Part shown: positions 35,365 through 44,888 of the stretch, piece by piece
Numbering within the stretch: position 1 is the first letter of the stretch
Layout: the number at the start of each line of letters is the position of its first letter
Assembly: GCF_030696805.1 (NCBI RefSeq)
Contig: NZ_JAUYRO010000097.1
Span: forward strand, 1 to 49,050
Source of the DNA: Methyloversatilis sp.
Lineage (GTDB): Bacteria; Pseudomonadota; Gammaproteobacteria; Burkholderiales; Rhodocyclaceae
Direction of reading: 5' to 3'
DNA length: 49,050 nucleotides
Program-made: the position numbers and the translations under genes
Notes under the pieces: model-generated
The model's database searches: none
What the model was told of the DNA's origin: nothing
The model's input: only the letters and a program-made list of their open reading frames with translations

Positions 35365-35400
35365 AAAAGAAAAGGCCGCCCGAGGGCGGCCTTTTCTTTT
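35365..35400. terminator. Bidirectional intrinsic terminator after ftfL
   Basis: A 16-bp stem with an AAAAGAAAA/TTTTCTTTT base and GGCCGCC/GGCGGCC core closing a 4-base CGAG loop (35381-35384). T-rich tails exist on both strands. It lies 14 bases after the ftfL stop. Confidence 0.9.
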
Positions 35401-35414
35401 CGGGGATGCTCAGA

Positions 35415-37088
35415 TCAGAACAACCCCGACACCTTGCCGTGGTCGTCGATGTCGATCTTCTCTGCGCTCGGCACCTTCGGCAGGCCCGGCATGGTCATCA
35501 TGTCGCCGCAGACGGCGACGACGAAGCCGGCGCCGTTGGCCAGGCGCACTTCGCGCACGTTCAGGGTGTGGCCGCTGGGGGCACCCTTGGCGTTGGCGTC
35601 GGCCGAGAACGACATCTGGGTCTTGGCCATGCACACCGGGAAGTGGCCGTAGTCGGCATTCCAGCCCTCAAGCTGCTTGCGCGCGGCGTCGGCGAAGGTC
35701 ACTGCACCGGCGCCGTAGATCTTGGTGGCGATGGTGGTGATCTTGTCCTGCAGCGTGGCGTTGGCGTCATACACGAAGGTGTGCTGGCCGGGCGCGTTGT
35801 CGCAGATGTCGGCGACCATGCGGGCCAGTTCTTCGGCGCCGGCACCGCCGCTCGCCCAGTGGCGGGCGATGACGAACTTGCCGCCGAGGGCTTCGATGCG
35901 GCTCTTCAGCAGCGCGATTTCGGCGTCGGTGTCGAAGGTGAAGTGATTGACCGACACGACGCACGGCAGGCCGTAGTGCTCCTTGATGTTCTTCAGGTGG
36001 CGCTCGATGTTGCAGATGCCCTTTTCGAGCGCGGCCAGGTTTTCCTGGTTCAGCTCTTCCTTCTTCACGCCGCCGTGGAACTTGAGCGCGCGGATGGTGG
36101 CGACCAGCACGACGGCAGCGGGGTTGAGCCCGGCCATGCGGCACTTGATGTCGATGAACTTTTCGGCACCCAGGTCGGCGCCGAAGCCGGCTTCGGTCAC
36201 GACGTAGTCGGCCATCTTCAAACCGGCCTTGGTCGCGGTGACCGAATTGCAGCCGTGCGCGATGTTGGCGAACGGGCCGCCGTGGATGATGGCCGGGTTG
36301 TTTTCCAGCGTCTGCACGATGTTCGGCTTGATCGCGTCCTTCAGCAATGTGGCCATGGCGCCCTGCGCCTTCAGGTCGCTCGCATACACCGGCTTCTTGT
36401 CGCCCATCGTGTAGCCGATGATGATGCGGCCGAGGCGTTCCTTCAGGTCGGACAGCGAACCGGCCAGACACAGGATGGCCATCACTTCGGAGGCCACCAC
36501 GATGTCGTAGCCATCTTCGCGCACGAAGCCGTTGGCGGTGCCGCCCAGGCCGATGGTGATCTTGCGCAGTGCGCGGTCGTTCATGTCGACCACACGCTTC
36601 CACTGGATGAGGCGCGGGTCGATGCGCAGCTCGTTGCCGTGGTTGATGTGGTTGTCGATGAGCGCCGACAGCAGGTTGTGCGCGGCACCGATGGCGTGGA
36701 AGTCACCGGTGAAGTGCAGGTTGATGTCTTCCATCGGCACGATCTGGGCGTAGCCGCCGCCGGCCGCCCCGCCCTTCACGCCGAACACCGGCCCGAGCGA
36801 TGGTTCGCGCAGGCAGATCATGGTTTTCTTGCCGATGCGGTTCAGCGCATCACCCAGACCGACCGTGGTCGTGGTCTTGCCTTCGCCGGCCGGCGTCGGG
36901 CTGATCGCGGTGACCAGGATGAGCTTGCCGTCCGGGCGGTCCTTCAGCGTGTTCAGGTATTCGAGCGACACCTTGGCCTTGTAGTGGCCGTACGGCTCGA
37001 TCGCGTCTTCCGGGATACCCAGCTTGGACACGACCTCGCTGATGCGCAACATCTTGGCCTGCTGTGCAATTTCAATATCGGATGCCAT
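35415..37088 (-). CDS. ftfL: Formate--tetrahydrofolate ligase
   Basis: ATP-dependent joining of formate to H4F to give 10-formyl-H4F, the entry of one-carbon units into the serine cycle. The 557-residue protein carries the P-loop [11 protein letters not shown] (65-75) and [20 protein letters not shown], both family signatures. Last gene of the mtkA-mtkB-ppc-mcl-ftfL series; the 96-bp gap before it contains a TATATATAT run that might supply an extra promoter. FchA and MtdA, encoded on the other arm, convert its product to methylene-H4F. Ribosome binding site weak. Confidence 0.96.
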   Translation of the reverse strand: MASDIEIAQQAKMLRISEVVSKLGIPEDAIEPYGHYKAKVSLEYLNTLKDRPDGKLILVTAISPTPAGEGKTTTTVGLGDALNRIGKKTMICLREPSLGPVFGVKGGAAGGGYAQIVPMEDINLHFTGDFHAIGAAHNLLSALIDNHINHGNELRIDPRLIQWKRVVDMNDRALRKITIGLGGTANGFVREDGYDIVVASEVMAILCLAGSLSDLKERLGRIIIGYTMGDKKPVYASDLKAQGAMATLLKDAIKPNIVQTLENNPAIIHGGPFANIAHGCNSVTATKAGLKMADYVVTEAGFGADLGAEKFIDIKCRMAGLNPAAVVLVATIRALKFHGGVKKEELNQENLAALEKGICNIERHLKNIKEHYGLPCVVSVNHFTFDTDAEIALLKSRIEALGGKFVIARHWASGGAGAEELARMVADICDNAPGQHTFVYDANATLQDKITTIATKIYGAGAVTFADAARKQLEGWNADYGHFPVCMAKTQMSFSADANAKGAPSGHTLNVREVRLANGAGFVVAVCGDMMTMPGLPKVPSAEKIDIDDHGKVSGLF

Positions 37089-37184
37089 ATCGGTTTTTTC
37101 CGTGTAGTCGAGATGTGGTCATGAATCGGATGCGGGCGCGACCGGCGAGTGCCGATGCGCGCCCCCTCTATATATATGCAGCGA

Positions 37185-38162
37185 TCAGGTCGCCGCGGCG
37201 ATGCTGTCGGCCTTGGCGATCAGCGCTTCGGCCATGCGGATGCTGGCGATGTCGATCAGGCGCCCGTCGAGCGACACCGCACCGCGACCTTCCTTCGCCG
37301 CCTGGGCCATCGCTTCGAGGATGCGGCGGGCCTTGGTCACTTCGGCAGCCGACGGCGTGTACACCGTGTTTGCCAGTTCGATCTGCGACGGGTGGATGGC
37401 CCACTTGCCTTCGTAGCCCAGCACTGCGGCGCGATTCGCGGCTGAAATATAGCCGTCCGGATCGTTGAAGTCACCAAACGGGCCGTCGATCGGGCGCAGA
37501 CCGTAGGCGCGGCAGGCCACCATCATGCGCGTCTGCGCGGCGTGCCACGGGTCGGTCCAGAAGGCCTGGCGGTTGCCGGCTTCGTCCTTGTCGCTCAGCA
37601 CGACGCTGTCCTTGTTCACGCCGCCGATCACGGTCGTGCGGGCACGCGTCGAGGCGGCGTAGTCGGCGACGCCGAAGCTCATCGCTTCGAGGCGCTTCGA
37701 CGACTGGGCGATCGCTTCCACATTGGCCATGCCAAGCGCGGTTTCGATCAGCACTTCGAAGCCGATGCGCTTGGTGCGCTTCTTCGCCGCTTCGATCTGC
37801 GTGACCATCATGTCGACCGCGTACACGTCCGCCGCCACACCGGCCTTCGGGATCAGGATCATGTCCAGGCGCGGGCAGGCTTCGACGATGTCGACCACGT
37901 CGCGGTACATGTAGTGGGTGTCGAGACCGTTGATGCGCACCATCATCGTCTTGGTGCCCCAGTCGATCTCGTTCAGGCCCTGGATGATGTTCTTGCGTGC
38001 CTGTTCCTTGTCATCCGGTGCAACCGCGTCTTCGCAGTCGAGAAAGATGATGTCGGCGGCTGACTTGGCGGCCTTTTCGAACATGCCCGGGTTGGAACCC
38101 GGGACGGCGAGTTCGGAGCGGTGCAGGCGCGGTGTGGCTTGTTCGATGATTGTGAAGCTCAT
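37185..38162 (-). CDS. mcl: L-malyl-CoA lyase (CitE-like)
   Basis: Cleaves malyl-CoA to acetyl-CoA and glyoxylate, the C4-splitting step of the serine cycle. The 325-residue protein is a HpcH/HpaI-CitE TIM-barrel enzyme with SELAVPGSNPGMFEKAAKSA and FLDCEDAVAPDDKEQAR as N-terminal family motifs, including the metal-binding acidic residues. It follows ppc and malate thiokinase, which supports malyl-CoA rather than citramalyl-CoA as substrate. GGAGGAGACATCC is a strong ribosome binding site before the ATG. Confidence 0.93.
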   Translation of the reverse strand: MSFTIIEQATPRLHRSELAVPGSNPGMFEKAAKSAADIIFLDCEDAVAPDDKEQARKNIIQGLNEIDWGTKTMMVRINGLDTHYMYRDVVDIVEACPRLDMILIPKAGVAADVYAVDMMVTQIEAAKKRTKRIGFEVLIETALGMANVEAIAQSSKRLEAMSFGVADYAASTRARTTVIGGVNKDSVVLSDKDEAGNRQAFWTDPWHAAQTRMMVACRAYGLRPIDGPFGDFNDPDGYISAANRAAVLGYEGKWAIHPSQIELANTVYTPSAAEVTKARRILEAMAQAAKEGRGAVSLDGRLIDIASIRMAEALIAKADSIAAAT

Positions 38163-38231
38163 GGATGTCTCCTCCGTTGATGGTGTGAATGTTGAATGAA
38201 TGGTTCAAAACGATGAACAGGGCGCACCCGG

Positions 38232-40988
38232 TCAGCCGGTGGCGCCGAAACCGGCGGCCACGCAGTTGATCGACAGCAACAGCGCCTTGCGGAATTCCTC
38301 CTTGCGAGCCGCGTCGTCGGTCTGGCGGTAGGCGCGCAGCAACCCGATCTGCTGCCGGCTGACCTGATTGACCACCGGCAGGCGGTTACCGAGCTTCTGA
38401 CGATAGTCGGGGAAACGCTCGGCCAGCGTGCGCGAACCGGACAGCCGAAGGATCTGGCTGCAGGTGATTTCGTGCTCGCGCACGATCATGCCGAACACCT
38501 CTTCGCGCACCCCGGCGTCGGCCACCAGCAGGCTGTATTCGCGCGCCAGTTCGAGATCGACTACCGCAAGCGTCTTTTCGACCTCGTCGACGATCAGCCG
38601 GAACAGCGGCGATTCGTTGAACATGCGCGCCAGCAGTGCTTCGCCGCTGGCCCCGCGCACGCGGGTGAAGTTATCCAGACTGGAGCCGACGCCGAACCAG
38701 CCGGTGATCAGGTGGCGGTTCTGCGCCCACGCGAACACCCACGGAATCGCCCGCAGCTCGGACAGCGAACGCGCGCCGAAGCGACGCGCCGGGCGCGAGC
38801 CGATGTTGAGCAGCGAAATTTCGTCGAGCGGGCTGGCTTCCTGGAAGTAGCTCACCAGCCCGGGGTGACCGATCAGGTTCGCGTAGGCGGCGTGTGCGGC
38901 GCCGGAGAGGGCTTCGAGCGCGTCGTCGAATTCGGCCACCATCGTGATGCCGTCACTGCGTCCGGACTTCAGCGCATGGTCGAACACGCTGGCCGCCAGC
39001 AGTTCTAGGTTGAATGCAGCCGTGCCCTTGTTCGCATACTTCGAAGAGATGACCTCACCCTGCTCGGTCAGGCGGAAGATGCCCTGGATCGAGCCGGCCG
39101 GCTGCGCCGCGATGGCGCGCCCGGCCGGCACGCCGCCGCGGCTGACCGAGCCGCCGCGGCCGTGGAAGAAGGCGATCTTCACGCCGGCTTCCGTGCCGAC
39201 CGAAGTCATCTTCATCTGCGCCTTGTACAGCTCCCAGTTCGACGACAGGAAGCCGCCGTCCTTGTTCGAATCCGAGTAGCCGATCATCACTTCCTGCACA
39301 CCGCCGAGCGCGCGCACCGAACGCTTGATCAGCGGCATGGCCAGCAGCTCGCGCATGATCGCCGGCGCGCGACGCAGGTCTTCGATGGTTTCGAACAGCG
39401 GCATGATGGGCAGCGCGCAGCGTTCGACGCCGCCCGGGTCCGCGTACAACCCGGCTTCCTTGGCCAGCAGATAGACGCCGAGCACGTCTGACACATTGCG
39501 CGTCATGCTCAATATGAAGCTGCCGAAGGCGTCGCGACCCAGGCGCGGCCGCAGTTCGGCGATCAGGCGGAACAGGCCCAGCGTTTCGCTGGCCACCGCC
39601 GGCAGTTCGTCGAAGTCGCGCGGGCCGCTGCGCGGCTGTGCCAGTTCGGCGAGCAGCCAGTCGCGCCATTCAGGGCCGGTCTGCTCCGGCGCCGGCGTAT
39701 CGGCCGGCTCGCCGCGGCCGGCGCGCCACAGCGCTTCCAGCGTCTGGGTGACGCGGGTGGAGTTTTCGCGCAGGTCGAGTCGCACGGTGCTGAAGCGGAA
39801 CACCTCGACCTCGCGGCGAACCGGGCGCACTTCGCTGTCGGCCAGCGCGGCCAGACCGCATTCCGCCAGGCCGGTTTCCAGCGTGCGCAAGTCGGCGATC
39901 AGGCGTTCGGCCGATTCATAGCCGTGACGCGCGCTGGCGTCGTTCGACTCGCCCAGCGCATCGGCAATGCTGTCGTCGAGCCGGGCCAGCATGCACACCA
40001 GGAACTGGCGGAACGGCTCGCCCGGATTGCGCGCCGCGATCGCATTGCCGTCGCTGCGTTCTTCGAGCGCCAGCGTCAGCGCGTCGCGGAAGTCATCCGG
40101 CAGCGCAAGTGCCGCCTCGGTCACCGACAGGCTGCGCACCAGATCGAACACGCTTTGCCGGTGACGACGCAGCGCCGCCAGCCGGCATTCGGTCAGCGCG
40201 CCGCGCGTGATGGCGTTGGTGACGAAGGGGTTGCCGTCGCGATCACCGCCGATCCACGAACCGAATTCCAGGAAACCGGGCAGCCCGGCTTCGTCGGCGC
40301 CGAAGTGCTCGGCCATCGCCTCATCGGCGCGTGCCAGCACATCGGGCGCGACGTCGAACAAGGTTTCATTGAAGAAGTGCAGGCCCCAGGCAATTTCCTG
40401 CGACACATTGGGCTTTTCAAGGCGCAACTCGCCGGTCAGCCACAACAGTTCGATTTCATTGCGAAGCGTGCCTTCGAGCCCGGTGCGCTCACGCGGTGTC
40501 CAGCGCGGCGATTCGAGATCGATCAGCAGGCGGTAGATGCGACGGTGCCGTTCGAGCACGGTCACCCGCTTGGCTTCGGTCGGATGGGCGGTCAGCACCG
40601 GCCGCACCTTGAGGCCGGCGAAGGCGGCGCGCACCGCGTCGGCGCTCAGCCCGGCCTTGCGCGCCGCAGCAAACACGTGGGCGAAAGTGCCGGGCAGACA
40701 TTCGCGTCCCTGCAGCCGCTCGACTTCGCGGCGCTTGCGCATCCCGCCGTTCTGTTCGGCGATCGACAGCAACTGGAACAGGATGCCCTGCGCCTGGATG
40801 GCGCGGCCGAGCATCTGCGGCGACAGCCCGGCGCCCGATGTGCCGCCGGACAGCACGTTCAGCAATTCGGGATGATGGCGCTGGACCACATCGCGCAACA
40901 GCGCGAACAGCAGGTCGACGGCCTTCTCGGAAAAACCAGGCCCCGAAGCGTCGGACGACGCCGGGACGGAAACGGGATCACTCACCAC
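38232..40988 (-). CDS. ppc: Phosphoenolpyruvate carboxylase
   Basis: Fixes bicarbonate onto PEP to give oxaloacetate. The 918-residue enzyme has the catalytic His135 in VLTAHPTEAKR and the glycine-rich loop FHGRGGSVSRGG; the C-terminus ends FGATG, a variant of the common NTG ending. The start is GTG at 40988 with GAAGG upstream (a second GTG follows directly). Placed between malate thiokinase and malyl-CoA lyase, it is probably the serine-cycle isoform. Length is normal. Confidence 0.95.
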   Translation of the reverse strand: MVSDPVSVPASSDASGPGFSEKAVDLLFALLRDVVQRHHPELLNVLSGGTSGAGLSPQMLGRAIQAQGILFQLLSIAEQNGGMRKRREVERLQGRECLPGTFAHVFAAARKAGLSADAVRAAFAGLKVRPVLTAHPTEAKRVTVLERHRRIYRLLIDLESPRWTPRERTGLEGTLRNEIELLWLTGELRLEKPNVSQEIAWGLHFFNETLFDVAPDVLARADEAMAEHFGADEAGLPGFLEFGSWIGGDRDGNPFVTNAITRGALTECRLAALRRHRQSVFDLVRSLSVTEAALALPDDFRDALTLALEERSDGNAIAARNPGEPFRQFLVCMLARLDDSIADALGESNDASARHGYESAERLIADLRTLETGLAECGLAALADSEVRPVRREVEVFRFSTVRLDLRENSTRVTQTLEALWRAGRGEPADTPAPEQTGPEWRDWLLAELAQPRSGPRDFDELPAVASETLGLFRLIAELRPRLGRDAFGSFILSMTRNVSDVLGVYLLAKEAGLYADPGGVERCALPIMPLFETIEDLRRAPAIMRELLAMPLIKRSVRALGGVQEVMIGYSDSNKDGGFLSSNWELYKAQMKMTSVGTEAGVKIAFFHGRGGSVSRGGVPAGRAIAAQPAGSIQGIFRLTEQGEVISSKYANKGTAAFNLELLAASVFDHALKSGRSDGITMVAEFDDALEALSGAAHAAYANLIGHPGLVSYFQEASPLDEISLLNIGSRPARRFGARSLSELRAIPWVFAWAQNRHLITGWFGVGSSLDNFTRVRGASGEALLARMFNESPLFRLIVDEVEKTLAVVDLELAREYSLLVADAGVREEVFGMIVREHEITCSQILRLSGSRTLAERFPDYRQKLGNRLPVVNQVSRQQIGLLRAYRQTDDAARKEEFRKALLLSINCVAAGFGATG

Positions 40989-41090
40989 GATGGACCTTCG
41001 CTGGTCGAGGTTGGGCGCTGCCCGCCGGACCGGAGCGGCCCGACGGACAGTGCAGCGCAGCGGATGGCGCCTGGATCAGACGTCGTTCGA

Positions 41091-41978
41091 TCAGAGCTTG
41101 GCCATCATGGCGGCGACGGTCGTGCCCAGTTCGCCCGCACTCGGGGCGACCGACAGACCGTAGGAACGCATGATTTCCGACTTCTCCGCAGCCGAATCAC
41201 CGGCTGCCGAAATGATGGCGCCGGCGTGACCCATGCGGCGGCCCTTCGGTGCCGTCAGGCCGGCGACGTAGCCAACCACCGGCTTGGTCATGTTTTCCTT
41301 CACCCAGGCCGACGCTTCCGCTTCCTGCGGGCCGCCGATTTCGCCGATCATCACGACCGCCGTCGTGTCCGGATCTTCCTGGAACTTCATCAGGTGATCG
41401 AGGAAGGACGAGCCGTTGATCGGGTCGCCGCCGATGCCGACCGAGGTCGACACGCCGATGCCCAGCGCCTTCATCTGCGCCGCCGCTTCATAACCCAGCG
41501 TGCCCGAGCGCGACACGATGCCGACCGTGCCCTGCTTGTAGATATGACCCGGCATGATGCCCAGCATGGCCTGGCCCGGGCTGATGATGCCGGCGCAGTT
41601 GGGGCCGACCAGCAATGTGCGGCGTTCTTTCGGATAGCGCATCAGGTAGCGCTTGACGCGCATCATGTCCTGCGCCGGGATGCCATCGGTGATCGAGCAC
41701 ACGAGCTGGAGGCCGGCATCGGCCGCTTCCATGATGGCATCGGCGCAGAAGGCCGGCGCCACGAAAGTGATGCTGGCTTCGGCACCGGTCGCTTCGACCG
41801 CTTCGGCCACCGTGTTGAACACCGGCTTGCCCAGATGGGTCGAGCCGCCCTTGCCCGGCGTGACGCCGCCGACCACATTGGTGCCGTACTCGATCATTTC
41901 CTTGGCGTGGAAGCTGCCTTTGTCGCCGGTGAAACCCTGGACGATGATCTTGGTTTTTTCGTTGATCAGAATGCTCAT
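41091..41978 (-). CDS. mtkB: Malate--CoA ligase (malate thiokinase) alpha subunit
   Basis: SucD-like subunit of 295 residues that carries the phospho-histidine (about His251, in GRRMGHAGAII) and binds CoA through its N-terminal Rossmann domain (MSILINEKTKIIVQGFTGDK). With MtkA it makes malyl-CoA from malate, CoA and ATP. By sequence alone it could be succinyl-CoA ligase; the serine-cycle neighbourhood decides for malate thiokinase. AAGAGGATTTAGAT precedes the ATG. Confidence 0.92.
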   Translation of the reverse strand: MSILINEKTKIIVQGFTGDKGSFHAKEMIEYGTNVVGGVTPGKGGSTHLGKPVFNTVAEAVEATGAEASITFVAPAFCADAIMEAADAGLQLVCSITDGIPAQDMMRVKRYLMRYPKERRTLLVGPNCAGIISPGQAMLGIMPGHIYKQGTVGIVSRSGTLGYEAAAQMKALGIGVSTSVGIGGDPINGSSFLDHLMKFQEDPDTTAVVMIGEIGGPQEAEASAWVKENMTKPVVGYVAGLTAPKGRRMGHAGAIISAAGDSAAEKSEIMRSYGLSVAPSAGELGTTVAAMMAKL

Positions 41979-42024
41979 ATCTAAATCCTCTTGTGCATCG
42001 GTTATCCGCTACGCGCCGCCCGCC

Positions 42025-42092
42025 GAGCCGCCCCAAGGGCGAGCGCAGCCCCCTCGGGGGCAGCGAACGAAGTGAGCGTGGGGTCCTTTTTT
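42025..42092. repeat. GC-rich intergenic element with hairpin between mtkA and mtkB
   Basis: The 117-bp gap holds a GC-rich sequence containing the dyad GCCCC (42048-42052) CTCG GGGGC (42057-42061). A T run lies only on the plus strand, so for the leftward mtk transcript it is not a terminator. Similar dispersed intergenic elements are common in betaproteobacteria; it may adjust mRNA stability. Confidence 0.5.
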
Positions 42093-42095
42093 TTC

Positions 42096-43271
42096 TCAGC
42101 TCGCTGCGTGGGCGCGTGCCGCTTCGACCGCCTTCTTCGCTGCCTCGGTGAGCGAACTGGCGCTGATGATGGGCAGCCCGCTTTCGCGGATGATGCGCTG
42201 CCCCTCTTCCTCGTTCGTTCCGGCCAGACGAACGATCAGCGGCACCGTGATATCGATGTCGTTGCACGCCTGAACGACGCCCTGGGCGACCCAGTCGCAG
42301 CGGTTGATACCGGCGAAGATATTGACCAGGATGGCCTTGACGTTCTTGTCCGACAGCACGAGGCGGAAGGAATTGGCCACGCGCTCGGGCGAGGCGCCGC
42401 CGCCGACGTCGAGGAAGTTGGCCGGTGCGCCGCCGGCGTACTTGATGGTGTCCATCGTGGCCATGGCCAGACCGGCACCGTTGATGATGCAGCCGATGTC
42501 GCCTTCCAGACCCACATAGTTCAGGTTGTGCTCGGCCGCCTGCACTTCGCGCGGATCTTCCTGCGACGGGTCACGCATGTCGGCCACGGCACGCTGACGG
42601 AACATCGCGTTGTCGTCGAACGACATCTTGGCGTCGAGCGCCAGTACGCGGTCGTCCTTGGTCACCACCAGCGGGTTGATTTCGACCATGGTCGCGTCGA
42701 GATCGCGGAAGGCGCGATAGGCGCCCATGATCGCGGTGACGGCACGCGATACCTGCTTGATGTTCAGCTTCAGGCCAAAGGCGATCTGCCGGGCCTGGAA
42801 GGCCTGCAGGCCGACCGCCGGCTCGACCACGACCTGCATGATCTTTTCCGGTGCGGTGTTGGCCAGTTCCTCGATGTCCATGCCGCCTTCGGCCGAGGCG
42901 ATCACACGAACCCGCTCGGCCTTGCGATCGAGCACGATGCCCAGATACAGCTCGCGTTCGAACGGCTCGGCGACTTCGACGTAAACACGTTGCACCGGCT
43001 TGCCTTCAGGGCCGGTCTGCACCGTAACAAGACGCTTGCCGAGCAGTTCGCGAGCCGCCGCATCGACCTCGTGATAGGTCTTGCACAGCTTGATGCCACC
43101 TGCCTTGCCGCGCGCCCCTGAGTGCACCTGTGCCTTCACCGCCCAGTGCCAGCCGCCCAGTTCCGTCGCCGTATAGACAGCCTGATCCGGGCTGTAGGCC
43201 ACGCTGCCGCGCGGCACCGGAACTCCGAAACCGGCCAGCAGCTCTTTCGCTTGGTATTCGTGAATGTCCAT
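42096..43271 (-). CDS. mtkA: Malate--CoA ligase (malate thiokinase) beta subunit
   Basis: SucC-like subunit of 391 residues with an ATP-grasp domain (about 1-240; [20 protein letters not shown] at the start) and a C-terminal CoA-ligase domain ([20 protein letters not shown]). First gene of the leftward serine-cycle arm, reading away from glyA. GAAGG lies six bases before the ATG. Assignment as malate rather than succinate thiokinase is from context with mcl and ppc. Confidence 0.92.
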   Translation of the reverse strand: MDIHEYQAKELLAGFGVPVPRGSVAYSPDQAVYTATELGGWHWAVKAQVHSGARGKAGGIKLCKTYHEVDAAARELLGKRLVTVQTGPEGKPVQRVYVEVAEPFERELYLGIVLDRKAERVRVIASAEGGMDIEELANTAPEKIMQVVVEPAVGLQAFQARQIAFGLKLNIKQVSRAVTAIMGAYRAFRDLDATMVEINPLVVTKDDRVLALDAKMSFDDNAMFRQRAVADMRDPSQEDPREVQAAEHNLNYVGLEGDIGCIINGAGLAMATMDTIKYAGGAPANFLDVGGGASPERVANSFRLVLSDKNVKAILVNIFAGINRCDWVAQGVVQACNDIDITVPLIVRLAGTNEEEGQRIIRESGLPIISASSLTEAAKKAVEAARAHAAS

Positions 43272-43543
43272 GCTTCACCTTCTGTCAGATTGAATTCAGA
43301 GGACTGTTTGACGTCGTATCACCGGCAGCCGACCTTCGGGCAGCGCGGAGGTCCGGAACGCAAACCTATGGATTTGATTATGGATGAGGCTGTTTGAATT
43401 AAGCTTCACTTATACTTATCCCGGCGATAAGAAAGTCCGATACGACGGCTTGCGTTCGTACGATATAGTTGATTTGTCTTGTTTTAGTTCACGCGCCAAC
43501 GCCCGAAACCGGGCCAGACGCTCACTTCCCCGAAAGGCATCCC
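43272..43543. promoter_or_regulatory. Shared divergent promoter region of mtkA and glyA
   Basis: A 272-base gap between the two arms of the serine-cycle locus, with AT-richer segments (43370-43415 and 43460-43495). It contains a LysR-type dyad, the palindrome TCGTACGA (43456-43463) and a TATAGT (43464-43469) suited to a rightward -10. In methylotrophs such as Methylobacterium, the LysR regulator QscR controls equivalent operons; a comparable control here is inferred. Confidence 0.55.
43415..43431. promoter_or_regulatory. Candidate LysR-type (QscR-like) binding dyad
   Basis: CTTATC (43415-43420) CCGGC GATAAG (43426-43431), a perfect 6-5-6 dyad whose core fits the LysR box T-N11-A (T43417 to A43429). 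It lies 113 bases before glyA and 144 before mtkA, placed to act on both. Confidence 0.5.
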
Positions 43544-44797
43544 ATGTTTGACCCGAAACAGACCATCGCCCATTCCGATCCCGAACTGTGGGCCGCCATG
43601 GAGGCGGAGTACGCACGCCAGGAACACCACATCGAGCTGATCGCGTCGGAAAACTACGCCAGCCCTGCGGTCATGGAAGCGCAAGGTTCGGTACTGACGA
43701 ACAAGTACGCCGAGGGTTATCCGGGCAAGCGCTACTACGGTGGCTGTGAGTTTGTCGACGTTGCGGAACAGCTGGCGATCGATCGCCTGAAGGCGCTGTT
43801 CGGCGCCGAATTCGCCAACGTGCAGCCGCACTCGGGCTCGCAGGCCAATGCCGCTGTATACATGTCGATGCTGCAGCCGGGCGACACGATCCTGGGCATG
43901 TCGCTGGCCCATGGCGGTCACCTGACGCACGGTTCGTCGGTGAACTTCTCCGGCAAGATCTACAAGGGCGTCGCCTACGGTCTGGATCCGGAAACCGAAG
44001 CGATCGACTACAAGCAGGTCGAAATGCTGGCGCATGAATACAAGCCGAAGATGATTGTCGCAGGCGCGTCGGCCTATTCGCTGCACATCGACTTCCAGCG
44101 CTTCCGCGAGATCGCCGATTCGGTCGGCGCCTACCTGCTGGTCGACATGGCCCACTATTCCGGCCTGATCGCTGCCGGCCTGTACCCGAGCCCGATCGGT
44201 ATTGCCGACTTCGTCACCTCGACCACGCACAAGACGCTGCGCGGCCCGCGCGGTGGCGTGATCATGGGCAAGGCCGAATTCGAAAAGCCGATCAACTCGA
44301 TGATTTTCCCGGGCATCCAGGGCGGTCCGCTGATGCACGTCATCGCGGCCAAGGCCGTGGCCTTCAAGGAAGCGGCAACGCCGGAATTCAAGGCTTACCA
44401 GCAGCAGGTGCTGAACAACTCGCAGGTGATGGCCGAGACGCTGGTCGAGCGCGGCGTGCGCATCGTGTCCGGACGCACTCAGTCGCACCTGTTCCTGGTC
44501 GACCTGCGTGCCAAGAACGTGACCGGCAAGGAAGCGGAAGCCGCCCTGGGGCGCGCCCACATCACGGTGAACAAGAACGCCATCCCGAACGACCCGCAAA
44601 AGCCGTTCGTCACCAGCGGCATCCGCATCGGCAGCCCGGCGATGACGACCCGCGGTTTCAAGGAAGCCGAGGCGAAGCAGGTTGCCAACCTGATCGTCGA
44701 TGTACTCGAAGCACCCAACGACGACGCCGTGATCGCGCGTGTCGTCGCTGACGTCACCCGGTTGTGCACCGCACTGCCGGTATACGGACGCAAATAA
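43544..44797 (+). CDS. glyA: Serine hydroxymethyltransferase
   Basis: PLP enzyme that adds the methylene group of methylene-H4F to glycine to give serine, the C1 acceptor step of the serine cycle. 417 residues, with the PLP lysine at about 230 ([14 protein letters not shown]) and N-terminal [15 protein letters not shown]. The ATG at 43544 follows AAAGG; the frame extends to 43469 but the first 25 residues are not family-like. Heads the rightward arm of the locus. A second, housekeeping glyA elsewhere is possible. Confidence 0.96.
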   Translation: MFDPKQTIAHSDPELWAAMEAEYARQEHHIELIASENYASPAVMEAQGSVLTNKYAEGYPGKRYYGGCEFVDVAEQLAIDRLKALFGAEFANVQPHSGSQANAAVYMSMLQPGDTILGMSLAHGGHLTHGSSVNFSGKIYKGVAYGLDPETEAIDYKQVEMLAHEYKPKMIVAGASAYSLHIDFQRFREIADSVGAYLLVDMAHYSGLIAAGLYPSPIGIADFVTSTTHKTLRGPRGGVIMGKAEFEKPINSMIFPGIQGGPLMHVIAAKAVAFKEAATPEFKAYQQQVLNNSQVMAETLVERGVRIVSGRTQSHLFLVDLRAKNVTGKEAEAALGRAHITVNKNAIPNDPQKPFVTSGIRIGSPAMTTRGFKEAEAKQVANLIVDVLEAPNDDAVIARVVADVTRLCTALPVYGRK

Positions 44798-44888
44798 GGA
44801 CTGACCGTGAGCGCCATGAACGCCACCAAGGAATTCCCGATTTCAGAACCTTCAAGACTTAGAAACATTCATTTCAGGAGATTGACAT

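Noticed and set aside
35331-37124. 597-codon plus-strand open frame
   Set aside because: Antisense to ftfL along its whole length and crosses the terminator; a shadow frame.
39924-41984. 686-codon plus-strand open frame
   Set aside because: Antisense to ppc and mtkB, which are certain genes; no domain or ribosome binding site.
42025-42092. Terminator after mtkA
   Set aside because: The T run is on the plus strand, while mtkA-mtkB transcription is leftward; no T run follows the hairpin on the transcribed side.
41091-43271. TCA-cycle sucC-sucD
   Set aside because: The sequences are of that family, but the position between ppc/mcl and glyA/sga points to malate thiokinase; the TCA enzyme is expected elsewhere.
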